This document shows positions 27,329 to 35,511 of a stretch of 64,000 nt of DNA, piece by piece. Position numbers and translations under genes: made by a program. How positions within the stretch are numbered: the stretch's first letter is position 1; each line of letters starts with the position of its first letter. Under the pieces are notes generated by a model. The model saw only the letters and a list, made by a program, of their open reading frames with translations. It made no database searches and was not told where the DNA came from. The DNA comes from Rhodospirillaceae bacterium UBA1479 (GTDB taxonomy: Bacteria; Pseudomonadota; Alphaproteobacteria; Rhodospirillales; Casp-alpha2). Location: NCBI GenBank assembly GCA_002325375.1, contig DCRZ01000002.1:124001-188000 (forward strand), given 5' to 3'.

Positions 27329-28642
27329 ATGAACAGGTATGTGGCGGATTTCTCCTTAATTGTACCCGCCGCAGTGGGGCTTTGGGGCCTGAGCCAATTA
27401 TGTCACCCCGCGGTTGCCGCACCGGCGCCGAATTCCGTGGCGGTACTTGCTGCCGTTTGCCCCTTGAAATCCACCGATACGGCCGGCCTGCGCCGCGTGT
27501 TGACGGGTGGCCGCGTGCTTGTGGCGCGCCTGGACGGGCCTGTGGATAAGCCCTTCAGGGCTGTGCATCGCATTCTCATGCCGGAGGGTGGGGAATGGGT
27601 GATCAACCGTCTGTCGCCCGGCGGCCGCCTGCGCCGCATCAGCCTGGAATGGCACGCCCCGGCACCGGACGGCACCCGTCCGGTCATCGCCGTCAACGCC
27701 TCGGGCGATTGTCGGGTGACCGAGGGCCGCCGCCTGATCTACGATTCAGACGGTCGCGCGGATACACTTGAAGTCCTGTCCGCCGATTTGGCCGAGGTGG
27801 TGTTCCGCGAAGCCCTGAACCCGCCCGTCCCGGCCGGTCCGCCGACAGCGCAAGAGGCCGTGCGCGTTGCCGTCATCGACACCGGCGTCAATTATACCCT
27901 GCCGCTGTTTCGGGGGCGCTTGGCGCGGGATGATGCCGGGGACTTGCTGGGATACGACTTTTGGGACATGGACGCGCGTCCGTTCGATCTGGATACCGCG
28001 CGTTCGCCGTTCTTTCCCCTGCACCATGGCACGGCGGTGACCTCGATCATCCTGCGCGAAGCGCCCGAGGCGGTGATCCTGCCCTACCGCTACCCGCGCC
28101 CGGACATGACGCGGTTCGAGGATCTGGTGGCGCGTGCCGACAGGGCGGGGGCGGTGATCGTCAACATGGCCATGGGCTCCAACGCCGAAACGGACTGGCG
28201 GGCCTTTGCCCGTGCGGCCAAGACGCGGGCTCACATGCTGTTCATCGTGTCCGCCGGCAACGACGGCCGCGATCTGGACAAGGTGCCGGTTTTCCCTGCC
28301 GCCCTCGGCCTCGATAATATCCTGACCGTGACCTCCGCCGATGCCGATGGCCGCCTGGCCCGGGGGTCCAATTGGGGATCTATGCACGTCGATGTCATGG
28401 TGCCGGGCGAACAGATTGCGGTGACGGACCACCGGGGGGCGGCGGGCAAGGCGTCCGGGTCATCCTTCGCCGTGCCCCGGGTCACCGCCCTGGCGGCGCG
28501 GCTTCTGGCCAAGCATCCCGACTGGCGGGGGCCCGAATTGAAGGCGGCGATCCTCAAGCGCGCGCGCAAGCCGTTCGGCGGCGATGCCCCTTTGCTGCGC
28601 CATGGCTGGATCCCCGACCCGACGGACGATTTCGAAGGCTGA
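27329..28642 (+). CDS. S8 family subtilisin-like serine peptidase
   Basis: 437 residues. A signal peptide (about 1-31, ending PAVAA) indicates export. A pro-like region (about 35-175) precedes the catalytic domain. The triad is intact: Asp184 in VIDTGV, His233 in HHGTAV, Ser379 in GSSFAVP, with the oxyanion Asn311 in SAGNDG. Compared with secreted subtilases the catalytic domain is compact, without a C-terminal extension. It is convergent with the trypsin-like/TPR gene, 18 bases away. Target unknown. Confidence 0.88.
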   Translation: MNRYVADFSLIVPAAVGLWGLSQLCHPAVAAPAPNSVAVLAAVCPLKSTDTAGLRRVLTGGRVLVARLDGPVDKPFRAVHRILMPEGGEWVINRLSPGGRLRRISLEWHAPAPDGTRPVIAVNASGDCRVTEGRRLIYDSDGRADTLEVLSADLAEVVFREALNPPVPAGPPTAQEAVRVAVIDTGVNYTLPLFRGRLARDDAGDLLGYDFWDMDARPFDLDTARSPFFPLHHGTAVTSIILREAPEAVILPYRYPRPDMTRFEDLVARADRAGAVIVNMAMGSNAETDWRAFARAAKTRAHMLFIVSAGNDGRDLDKVPVFPAALGLDNILTVTSADADGRLARGSNWGSMHVDVMVPGEQIAVTDHRGAAGKASGSSFAVPRVTALAARLLAKHPDWRGPELKAAILKRARKPFGGDAPLLRHGWIPDPTDDFEG

Positions 28643-28660
28643 GGCGTACCCGCCGCGGGC

Positions 28661-29794
28661 TTATTTGGGGGCGACGCTTCCGCGCCGGGGCGGCGGCGGT
28701 TGCTGCATGAAGCGTTCCGCCACGGGTTTCAACTGCGGATGATGTTCCAGCAGAAGCGCATAGGCCTTTTGCGCCAGGATGTCGTCCCCGCCCCATTTCC
28801 CCGCCTGAATGGCCAGACGCAGAACCTGCGGGTCTGTCGGCAGGGCGTCGATCAGCTGCCTCAGGTGGGGAATTTCATCCTCGTAGCGTTGCGCAACGTG
28901 CAGGGAAATGGCCATGGACAGCCGTGTGTTCAGGCCGTTGGGGTCTTGCTCCAGGGACTTTTCGAACAGGTCGAGTGCCTGGTCGAGGAATTGCTGGCGG
29001 CCGAGCGTGCGGCCCGCGTCGTCGTATAACTGGCGGTTTCCCGTGGCGAGGCATTGCGTGTAGAGGAATTCCACGTTGCTGGGCGCCATGTTCTGGTTGC
29101 CGCCGCGCACGGTGTCCAGGGCCTCGGAACATTTGCGGTAGGCAAGACCGATGCGAGCACTGGGAAGTGCCTGATCGGGGCCCGACTGGGTCTTCAGTTT
29201 GGCGATCTCGGCGATGGGGATGGCCTCGTTGCGGCCCTCGCCGCCCGACGCGATGATCGCCACCAACGAGCCGTCACGGGCGAACAGGGCGCCGCCGGAA
29301 TTCCCCGGCTGGCTGCGGGCCGAATGGTGGACGCGGGCCAAGGGCTTGTCGGCCGGCGGCACGGCGACCACACGGCCCGGCAGATAGGCGCGAATGGTTC
29401 CCCGGCCCACGTCGGCGCCGACCGCGTAGACCTGCTGATCGATCTCGGCGGTGCCTATGGTCAAAGGCTGCTGCACCACCAAGCCCTCCAGACGAAGCAG
29501 GATCAGGTCGCCGGGATAGGTTGTCGGCACCACATCGGCGATGCGCTGACTGCCGTCAGACATGAAGACCTGGGCCCGGGGATTGTCGGCAACGACATGC
29601 CGGTTGGTGACGAGAAGCCCCGGTTCGATCAGCACGGCGCTGCCGACCGGGTCATAGGACGAGATGGCAAAGACCCGCGCCGATGCCTGGCATACGACCG
29701 TCGGTGCCTTGCACCCCGGCGCCGGGCGTTGGGCCTGGGCAGGGGGCCAGGCGAACGCCAGAACGGTCAGGAAAATCAATGCGAAGCGGATCAT
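28661..29794 (-). CDS. exported trypsin-like serine protease with TPR-like C terminus
   Basis: 377 residues from the preferred start. Signal peptide 1-22 (ending AQAQ), then a trypsin-like domain with intact triad His66 (TNRHVV), Asp96 (YPGDLI) and Ser166 (QPGNSGG), followed from about 215 by helical repeats resembling tetratricopeptides (LFEKSLEQDPNGLNTRL and similar). The start at 29794 gives a clean signal peptide; an ATG at 29812 adds six residues and neither has a strong ribosome site. No PDZ domain. The C-terminal repeats may bind partners in the periplasm. Confidence 0.82.
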   Translation of the reverse strand: MIRFALIFLTVLAFAWPPAQAQRPAPGCKAPTVVCQASARVFAISSYDPVGSAVLIEPGLLVTNRHVVADNPRAQVFMSDGSQRIADVVPTTYPGDLILLRLEGLVVQQPLTIGTAEIDQQVYAVGADVGRGTIRAYLPGRVVAVPPADKPLARVHHSARSQPGNSGGALFARDGSLVAIIASGGEGRNEAIPIAEIAKLKTQSGPDQALPSARIGLAYRKCSEALDTVRGGNQNMAPSNVEFLYTQCLATGNRQLYDDAGRTLGRQQFLDQALDLFEKSLEQDPNGLNTRLSMAISLHVAQRYEDEIPHLRQLIDALPTDPQVLRLAIQAGKWGGDDILAQKAYALLLEHHPQLKPVAERFMQQPPPPRRGSVAPK

Positions 29795-30063
29795 TTGGAA
29801 GCCCTGGGACATGAGAATGCGATGCCGGATTCCGGTGGACCTGTCAATCATATGGGACCTTTGGGTTTTAATATAATGCAAGTTATTAAAAATTGAGACG
29901 ATATTCTCCTGATTTATGTTGAAATGGTGTCGGTATCGCGTATGATCGGGGCGACGGCGCGAAGACGCCGCGCGCAAGTGGGAGCAGAAACAGATGACGA
30001 CGCCCCGATCAGCAGTGACCCGCCGCCCCCTCTTCCGGCATTTGGATGGGAAGGGTGTGACCC
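29795..30063. promoter_or_regulatory. divergent promoter region, protease/IclR
   Basis: The 270-base gap between the exported protease (minus) and the IclR gene (plus) includes an AT-rich core at about 29866-29920 (TTTTAATATAATG and neighbours), the most likely promoter for the minus-strand gene. The IclR-proximal half is GC-rich, and I see no further structured element in it. Confidence 0.4.
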
Positions 30064-30912
30064 ATGCCTGATTCGGCGCAGAACGGAACCGGCAGCGCCC
30101 TCGGCAAGGCCCTTGCGGTGCTCGAGGTTCTGTTGGACGAACCGTCGGCCCTGTCCCTGGGTGACATCGCCGCGCGCACGGATCTGCCGCGCCAAACCGT
30201 CCACCGCATGGTCAAGCAGCTTGAGGAAAACGCCCTGTTGCGCCGCGATCCCGGCGGTGACAGCTATTCCGTCGGCCCGCGCATGATCGAACTGGGGCTG
30301 CAGGCGTTGACCGCCTCGACCCGCGCCGCGCCCGTGCGCCGGGTGCTGCAGAATTTGGTCATGGGCCTGGGTGAAACCTGCAACCTTGGCGTCCTGGCGC
30401 GCGACGAAGTGGTTTATGTGGAGCGTGTGGAATGCGATTGGCCGCTGCGCATCCAGTACGGCGTCGGGTCGCGTGTGCCGCTTCACGCCACCGGCATCGG
30501 CAAACTTCTGTTGGCCCATCTGCCGGCCCGCGAACGGCGCCGCCTTCTACGCGTGCTGCCGATGACCCAATTGACCGACCGCACGATTACCGATCCTGAC
30601 CGGCTGGAAGACGAACTGGCCGCCATCCGGCGCCGTGGTTATGCCGCCAACGATCAGGAAAACACCCCGGGTCTGATCGGCGTGGCCGTACCGATCCGCA
30701 ATCCCAAGGGCCGGGTCATCGCCGGATTGGCTGTGCACGCGCCCGAGGCCCGTCTGCCCATGGCGCGCGCCCTTGAACATCTGGCGCTTCTGAACGAAGC
30801 GGCGGCGGAACTGGAATCTTTTTTTGCCGAAGACCTGGAAGGTCTTCAGTCCCTTGCAGCCGAGGCCCTTGACGGCACGAGGCAGAACAACACAGGAAGG
30901 ATGCAAAGATGA
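30064..30912 (+). CDS. IclR family transcriptional regulator
   Basis: 282 residues. N-terminal winged helix-turn-helix (about 12-72; SLGDIAARTDLPRQTVHRM is the helix-turn-helix) and the IclR effector-binding domain (about 90-255, with GVGSRVPLHATGIGKLLLA and the GLAVHAP end). The stop overlaps the dioxygenase start by ATGA, so regulator and pathway genes share a transcript, unlike the usual divergent layout; autoregulated control of the operon is likely. GGGAAGGGTGTG precedes the ATG. The effector is unknown. Confidence 0.92.
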   Translation: MPDSAQNGTGSALGKALAVLEVLLDEPSALSLGDIAARTDLPRQTVHRMVKQLEENALLRRDPGGDSYSVGPRMIELGLQALTASTRAAPVRRVLQNLVMGLGETCNLGVLARDEVVYVERVECDWPLRIQYGVGSRVPLHATGIGKLLLAHLPARERRRLLRVLPMTQLTDRTITDPDRLEDELAAIRRRGYAANDQENTPGLIGVAVPIRNPKGRVIAGLAVHAPEARLPMARALEHLALLNEAAAELESFFAEDLEGLQSLAAEALDGTRQNNTGRMQR

Positions 30913-31802
30913 CATCGCTTGAACAATCAATCTCCCGTGGCGGTCAGGACGACGGCATCCGGTTGCGTCCCGTGTCGGACGCCATCGGTGCCGAGGTTTT
31001 GGACGTCGATCTGGCGGCCGTGGATGATGCTTTGTTCGAAAAGATCCATGCCGCCTGGATGGACCATTGCGTGCTGCTGTTCCGCAATCAGGAGAACATG
31101 AGCGACGACGCCCTGGTTTCCTTTTCCCGCCGTGTCGGAACCCTCGATCAGGCGCCGCCCAACGAAAACGGCAAGCGTTTCGTCTCGGGTTATCCGGAAA
31201 TCCTGGTGATCTCCAATGTCGTTGAAAACGGGGTCGCCCTGGGTTCCCTCGGTGCCGGGGAATCCGTGTGGCACACGGACATGAACTATATCGCGGAACC
31301 GCCGACGGCGAGCCTGCTGTGGGGCATGGAAGTGCCGGAAACCGGTGGCAACACGGGTTTTCTCAACATGTACAAGGCGCTCGACGATCTGCCGGCGGAC
31401 CTGCGCGTGCGCATCAAGGGCCGCCAGATCAAGCATGACAGTTCGACCAATTCGGCGGGCTACCTGCGCGAAGGGGCGGAAGAGGTCACGGACGTGACGA
31501 CCTGTCCCGGCGCGGTGCACCCCATCATCCGAACCCATCCGGTGACCGGGCGCAAGGCGCTCTATCTGGGGCGTCGCCGCAACGCCTATGTCGTCGGTCT
31601 GCCGCTGGAAGAATCCGAAGAACTGTTGGATGCGCTGTGGGCCCATACGGCCCAGGAAAAGTATTACTGGCATCATAAATGGCAGGTCGGTGACGTGGTG
31701 ATGTGGGACAACCGCTGCGCCATGCACCGCCGCGATCCCTTCGATGCCTCAGCCCGCCGCGTCATGCACCGGACCCAGATCAAGGGCACCAAGCCTGTTT
31801 GA
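30909..31802 (+). CDS. TauD/TfdA family 2-oxoglutarate dioxygenase
   Basis: 297 residues. Fe(II) ligands His122 and Asp124 in WHTDMNY and distal His273 in AMHRRDPFD; the 2-oxoglutarate-binding Arg is in the following SARRVMHR. The family hydroxylates carbon next to a sulfonate, ether oxygen, amine or similar group, often cleaving the substrate, using O2 and 2-oxoglutarate. Substrate cannot be read off; a sulfonate is attractive because the next gene resembles sulfoacetaldehyde dehydrogenase. It overlaps the IclR gene and is followed by a hairpin (31815-31830). Confidence 0.88.
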   Translation: MTSLEQSISRGGQDDGIRLRPVSDAIGAEVLDVDLAAVDDALFEKIHAAWMDHCVLLFRNQENMSDDALVSFSRRVGTLDQAPPNENGKRFVSGYPEILVISNVVENGVALGSLGAGESVWHTDMNYIAEPPTASLLWGMEVPETGGNTGFLNMYKALDDLPADLRVRIKGRQIKHDSSTNSAGYLREGAEEVTDVTTCPGAVHPIIRTHPVTGRKALYLGRRRNAYVVGLPLEESEELLDALWAHTAQEKYYWHHKWQVGDVVMWDNRCAMHRRDPFDASARRVMHRTQIKGTKPV

Positions 31803-31814
31803 TTCCGCGCTTCG

Positions 31815-31830
31815 CCGGCCCGTCGGCCGG
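31815..31830 (+). other. intergenic hairpin between dioxygenase and dehydrogenase genes
   Basis: CCGGCC and GGCCGG pair around CGTC, 12 bases after the dioxygenase stop and 26 before the dehydrogenase start. No T-run follows; it could be an mRNA stabiliser or partial attenuator. Confidence 0.4.
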
Positions 31831-31856
31831 ACTGCCAAGACACTAGGAGAACATGA

Positions 31857-33287
31857 ATGACCGCCACCGCAGAAAAAGTGGCCGATAACGGCCCTGAACA
31901 GGTTATCGCCGGGCTGATGACCCGCGCCCGCGCCGCCATGGAGGCCTTCGCGGACGCCGATCAGGCCCAGGTGGACGAGGCCGTGACCGCCCTTGCCTGG
32001 TCGATTTACGAGCCGACCCGGGCCGAGGAACTGGCGCGGATCGCCGTCGAAGACACGGGCCTCGGCAACGTCAAATCCAAGATCATCAAGAACCAGCGCA
32101 AGACATTCGGCTGCCTGCGTGACCTGATGCGGGTGAAGACCGTCGGCGTGATCGAGGAAAACAAGGCCAAGGGCCTGATCAAATACGCCAAGCCGGTCGG
32201 CGTCGTGGGCGCCGTCAGCCCCTCGACCAATCCGGCGGCGACCCCGGTCAACAAGGCCATGTTCGCGATCAAGGGCAAGAACGCGGTGATCGTGGCACCG
32301 TCGCCGGCGGGCATGAAGACCACCACAATGACGGTCGATTACATGCGGGCCGAGCTGAAAAAGGTCGGGGCCCCGGAAGACCTGGTGCAGGTTCTTCCCG
32401 CCCCGGTGAACAAGGAATTGACCCAGCGCCTGATGGAAGCCGTCGATCTGGTCGTCATCACCGGATCGCAGAACAACGTGCGCCGGGGTTATTCCTCGGG
32501 CACGCCCTGCATCGGCGTGGGGGCCGGGAACGTGCCGGTCATCATCGACGACACGGCGGACTTCAAGGACGCGGCGGAGAAGATCCGCATGTCCAAGATC
32601 TTCGACAACTCGACCTCCTGCTCGTCGGAAAACTCCGTCGTTATTCTCGACAGCGTCTATGACGAAGCGATCGCCGCGCTGAAATCCGTCGGCGCCTATG
32701 TGTGTTCGGCGGAGGAAAAGGCCAAGGTCAGGGACACCCTGTGGCAGGACGGGCATCTGAACCGCCGCGTCATCGCCAAGGACCCGGACATCTTCGCCAA
32801 GGAAGCGGGCTTGCCGGAAGAGGCGGCGAAGGCCGATTTCTTCATTGTCGAGGAACCGGCGGAAAACGTCGGCAAGGAACATCCGTTCTCGGACGAAAAG
32901 CTGTCGCTGGTCCTTACCGTCTACCGCGTGCCCGATTTCAAGGCGGCCAAGGCGCAGGTGCAGAAGATTCTCGACTTCGTCGGCATGGGCCATTCCGTCG
33001 GCATTCATACCAAGACCCAGGAACATGCGGATGAACTGGCCGCGGACCTGAAGGTCGTGCGCGTGCTGGTCAATCAGGCGCATACCTTCGGCAACGGCGG
33101 CAGCTTCACCAACGGGCTGGAATTCACGCTGACCATGGGCTGCGGCACCTGGGCCGGGAATTCGATCTCGGAAAACCTGAACTACAAGCACTTCATCAAC
33201 ATCACCCATCTGGTTCGGGAAATTCCCGAGGACAAGCCGTCGGAAGAAGAACTTTTCGGCGCCCACTGGAACAAATTCGGGAAGTAA
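31857..33287 (+). CDS. acylating aldehyde dehydrogenase, sulfoacetaldehyde dehydrogenase-like
   Basis: 476 residues, aldehyde-dehydrogenase fold with catalytic Cys255 in STSCSSEN. It lacks the Glu of non-acylating enzymes at the usual place and has the block order of CoA-acylating dehydrogenases. Overall it resembles SauS, which interconverts sulfoacetyl-CoA and sulfoacetaldehyde with NADP. AGGAGA precedes the ATG. The CoA ligase genes that follow would supply the acyl-CoA, so the pair could reduce a carboxylate to its aldehyde, or oxidise an aldehyde and conserve ATP. Other short acyl substrates are possible; no xsc (sulfoacetaldehyde acetyltransferase) is in the window. Confidence 0.8.
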   Translation: MTATAEKVADNGPEQVIAGLMTRARAAMEAFADADQAQVDEAVTALAWSIYEPTRAEELARIAVEDTGLGNVKSKIIKNQRKTFGCLRDLMRVKTVGVIEENKAKGLIKYAKPVGVVGAVSPSTNPAATPVNKAMFAIKGKNAVIVAPSPAGMKTTTMTVDYMRAELKKVGAPEDLVQVLPAPVNKELTQRLMEAVDLVVITGSQNNVRRGYSSGTPCIGVGAGNVPVIIDDTADFKDAAEKIRMSKIFDNSTSCSSENSVVILDSVYDEAIAALKSVGAYVCSAEEKAKVRDTLWQDGHLNRRVIAKDPDIFAKEAGLPEEAAKADFFIVEEPAENVGKEHPFSDEKLSLVLTVYRVPDFKAAKAQVQKILDFVGMGHSVGIHTKTQEHADELAADLKVVRVLVNQAHTFGNGGSFTNGLEFTLTMGCGTWAGNSISENLNYKHFINITHLVREIPEDKPSEEELFGAHWNKFGK

Positions 33288-33335
33288 ATGGACCAGCCGT
33301 TCCCCCAAGGAACGGGACAAGGTCAGGCATCTCAT

Positions 33336-33414
33336 CCTTCCTTCTCACCGTCTCTGTGCCTCTGTGGTTTTCTTTTGTTGAACCACAGAGGCAGTGAGGC
33401 ATTGAGAAAGAAAG
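33336..33414. repeat. dispersed intergenic inverted repeat, copy B
   Basis: Perfect 12-base arms GCCTCTGTGGTT (33358-33369) and AACCACAGAGGC (33381-33392) with an 11-base loop, extended outward by imperfect pairing (CTTCTCACCGTCTCTGTG against the complement of GTGAGGCATTGAGAAAG). The right arm runs into the purine-rich leader of the SucC-like gene at 33443. The sequence matches copies A and C. Confidence 0.75.
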
Positions 33415-33442
33415 GGCGAGAAGAAGATTAAAAGGGAATGCA

Positions 33443-34573
33443 ATGAATTTTGAGGAACATGCAGGTAAGCCGCTCCTGAAGGCGGCTGGAATTCCCGTGC
33501 CTAACGGCGGGGTCGCAACAACGGCGGATGAGGCGGCGGCCATCGCCGCGCCGCTTGGCAAAGTGGCCGTGAAGGCCCAGGTGCCCACGGGCAAGCGCGG
33601 CAAGGCCGGCGGCATCAAGATCGCCGACGACGCGGCGGCGGCCCAGGCGATCCTCGGCATGACCATCGGCGAGCATGTCGTGGAAAAGGTCCTGGTCGAA
33701 CAGGCGACGGCCTTCACCCGCGAATTCTACGCCGCCGTGATCAACGATCCGGAAACCAAGGGGCCGAAGATTCTGTTTTCGACCCTGGGCGGCATGGATG
33801 TCGAGGAAGCGGCGGAGCAGGACCCCAATGCCATGCGCGGCCTCGCCGTCGACATCCGCCACGGCCCGGACCTGTCCCATGTCCGCGCCATGTTGGACGG
33901 CGCCGGACTGGACGGCCTGGAAGACCAGGTCGCGGGCCTGCTGATGAAGCTCTACGACGCCTACCGGGCCAACGATGCGGAACTGATGGAAATCAATCCG
34001 TTGGCCGTCACGGAAGCGGGCGGGCTGATCGCGCTGGACTGCAAGTTCACCATGGACGACAGCGCGATCCCGCGCCACGAGGAAACGGCCAAGTCCGGCA
34101 CGCCCGACAAGCTGACGGGCCTGGAAGCCAAGGGCAAGGAACTGGACCTCAAGTACATCGAGCTGGAAGGTGACGTCGGCGTCATCGCCAACGGCGCCGG
34201 TCTGACCATGACCACCATGGACGTGGTTCGCCATCACGGCGGCACGCCTGCCAACTTCCTGGAGATCGGCGGCGAAAGCTACACCAAGGGCACGGAAGCG
34301 CTGTCCCTGGTGCTCGATAACCCCAAGGTCAAATCCCTGGTCATCAACTTCTGCGGCGCCTTCGCGCGCACCGACGTGATGACCCAGGGCATTCTCAATG
34401 CTTGGGACGAACTGAACCCGCAGCTTCCGACTTTCTGGTCCGTGCACGGCACGGGCGATGTCGAGGCCGTGGCCATGCTGAAGGAACGGTTGGGGGTCGA
34501 TCCCCTGCCGGATATGAGCGCCGCCTGCAAGGCGGCCGTCGAGGCGGCGAAGAACGCAGGAGATGCCAAATGA
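33443..34573 (+). CDS. ADP-forming CoA ligase beta subunit (SucC-like)
   Basis: 376 residues: ATP-grasp domain (about 1-225, with VAVKAQVPTGKRGKAGGI near 32-49 and MEINPL near 189) and a CoA-ligase domain (about 245-370, with GGTPANFLEIGG). Similar to succinyl-CoA synthetase beta and to SqwK/SqwL-type sulfoacetate-CoA ligases. It is unlikely to be the TCA-cycle enzyme, since it sits in an IclR-led catabolic operon without other TCA genes, though that is inference. The stop overlaps the alpha-subunit start (ATGA). Its ribosome-binding region lies just beyond repeat copy B. Confidence 0.85.
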   Translation: MNFEEHAGKPLLKAAGIPVPNGGVATTADEAAAIAAPLGKVAVKAQVPTGKRGKAGGIKIADDAAAAQAILGMTIGEHVVEKVLVEQATAFTREFYAAVINDPETKGPKILFSTLGGMDVEEAAEQDPNAMRGLAVDIRHGPDLSHVRAMLDGAGLDGLEDQVAGLLMKLYDAYRANDAELMEINPLAVTEAGGLIALDCKFTMDDSAIPRHEETAKSGTPDKLTGLEAKGKELDLKYIELEGDVGVIANGAGLTMTTMDVVRHHGGTPANFLEIGGESYTKGTEALSLVLDNPKVKSLVINFCGAFARTDVMTQGILNAWDELNPQLPTFWSVHGTGDVEAVAMLKERLGVDPLPDMSAACKAAVEAAKNAGDAK

Positions 34574-35460
34574 TCATTCGCGGAACACATCGGGTGATCG
34601 TCCAGGGCATCACCGGCAAGCAGGGGACCTTCTGGTCCGAACGCATGATGGAATACGGCACCCAGATCGTCGGGGGCGTGAACCCGAAGAAGGCCGGGAC
34701 CGAGCACATCGGCGTGCCGGTGTTCGGATCGGCCGTGGACGCCATGAAGGGGCTGGCCGATAAAGGTGAAGGAGGGGGCTTCGACGTCTCCATCCTGTTT
34801 ATCCCGCCCATGGGCGCCAAGGCGGCGGCGCTCGACGCCATCGAGGCCGGGGCCAAGGCCGTGGTCTGCCTGACCGAACACATCCCCGTGCAGGACGTGA
34901 TGTACATGATGGCGGCCGCCAAGGAGCGGGGCGTCAAGATCATCGGCCCCAACACGGCCGGCGGCGTGACGCCGGGCGAATGCTTCACGGGCTTCATGCC
35001 GGCCTTCAATGAAAAGATCTTCCGGCCCGGCAACGTCGGCATCATTTCGCGCTCCGGCTCGCTCGGTACCTTGATGTGCCTGAACGTGGTTCAAGCAGGT
35101 TTCGGGATATCCGCATTTATTGGGATTGGGGGCGATCCGATCATCGGCACCACCACCCGCGACGCGCTGGAAGCCCTTGATGCGTTCGAGAAAACCGACG
35201 CGGTGGTGATGGTCGGCGAAATCGGCGGCGCCATGGAAGAACACGCGGCCGAATATGCCGCGACCATGAACAAGCCCATGGCCGCCTTCATCGCCGGCGG
35301 CGCCGCCCCGGCGGGCAAGAAGATGGGCCATGCCGGTGCCATCGTCATGGGCAACAAGGGAACGTACCAGTCCAAGGCCGACGCCCTGTCGGCGGCGGGT
35401 GTGGCGATCCTCGATACACCCATGGATGTGGGCCCGGTCTTGAAGGAACGCATGGGTTAA
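34570..35460 (+). CDS. ADP-forming CoA ligase alpha subunit (SucD-like)
   Basis: 296 residues. N-terminal CoA-binding Rossmann domain (RVIVQGITGKQGTF, about 8-21), ligase domain with the phosphohistidine loop KKMGHAGAIV (His254; His246 in E. coli SucD). Start 34570 is set by the ATGA overlap with the beta subunit and by the conserved MIIRGTHRV; longer readings in this frame would run through the beta gene. Together the two subunits form an acyl-CoA and ATP-interconverting ligase whose acid substrate is unknown. Confidence 0.87.
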   Translation: MIIRGTHRVIVQGITGKQGTFWSERMMEYGTQIVGGVNPKKAGTEHIGVPVFGSAVDAMKGLADKGEGGGFDVSILFIPPMGAKAAALDAIEAGAKAVVCLTEHIPVQDVMYMMAAAKERGVKIIGPNTAGGVTPGECFTGFMPAFNEKIFRPGNVGIISRSGSLGTLMCLNVVQAGFGISAFIGIGGDPIIGTTTRDALEALDAFEKTDAVVMVGEIGGAMEEHAAEYAATMNKPMAAFIAGGAAPAGKKMGHAGAIVMGNKGTYQSKADALSAAGVAILDTPMDVGPVLKERMG

Positions 35461-35467
35461 GGGTAAA

Positions 35468-35511
35468 CATCGGGGCGCGACCCGAAAATATAAAAGGAAG
35501 ACGCCCCGATG
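35468..35511 (+). promoter_or_regulatory. inverted repeat enclosing RBS and start codon of nitroreductase
   Basis: CATCGGGGCG (35468-35477) and CGCCCCGATG (35502-35511) pair over ten bases. The right arm includes the ATG at 35509-35511, and the ribosome site AAAAGGAAG lies in the 24-base loop. Folding in mRNA would mask the start codon. Confidence 0.55.

Noticed and set aside
33443..35460. TCA-cycle succinyl-CoA synthetase
   Set aside because: Not excluded by sequence, but the pair is embedded in an IclR/TauD/acylating dehydrogenase operon and not next to mdh, sucA or sucB, so a catabolic CoA ligase is more likely.
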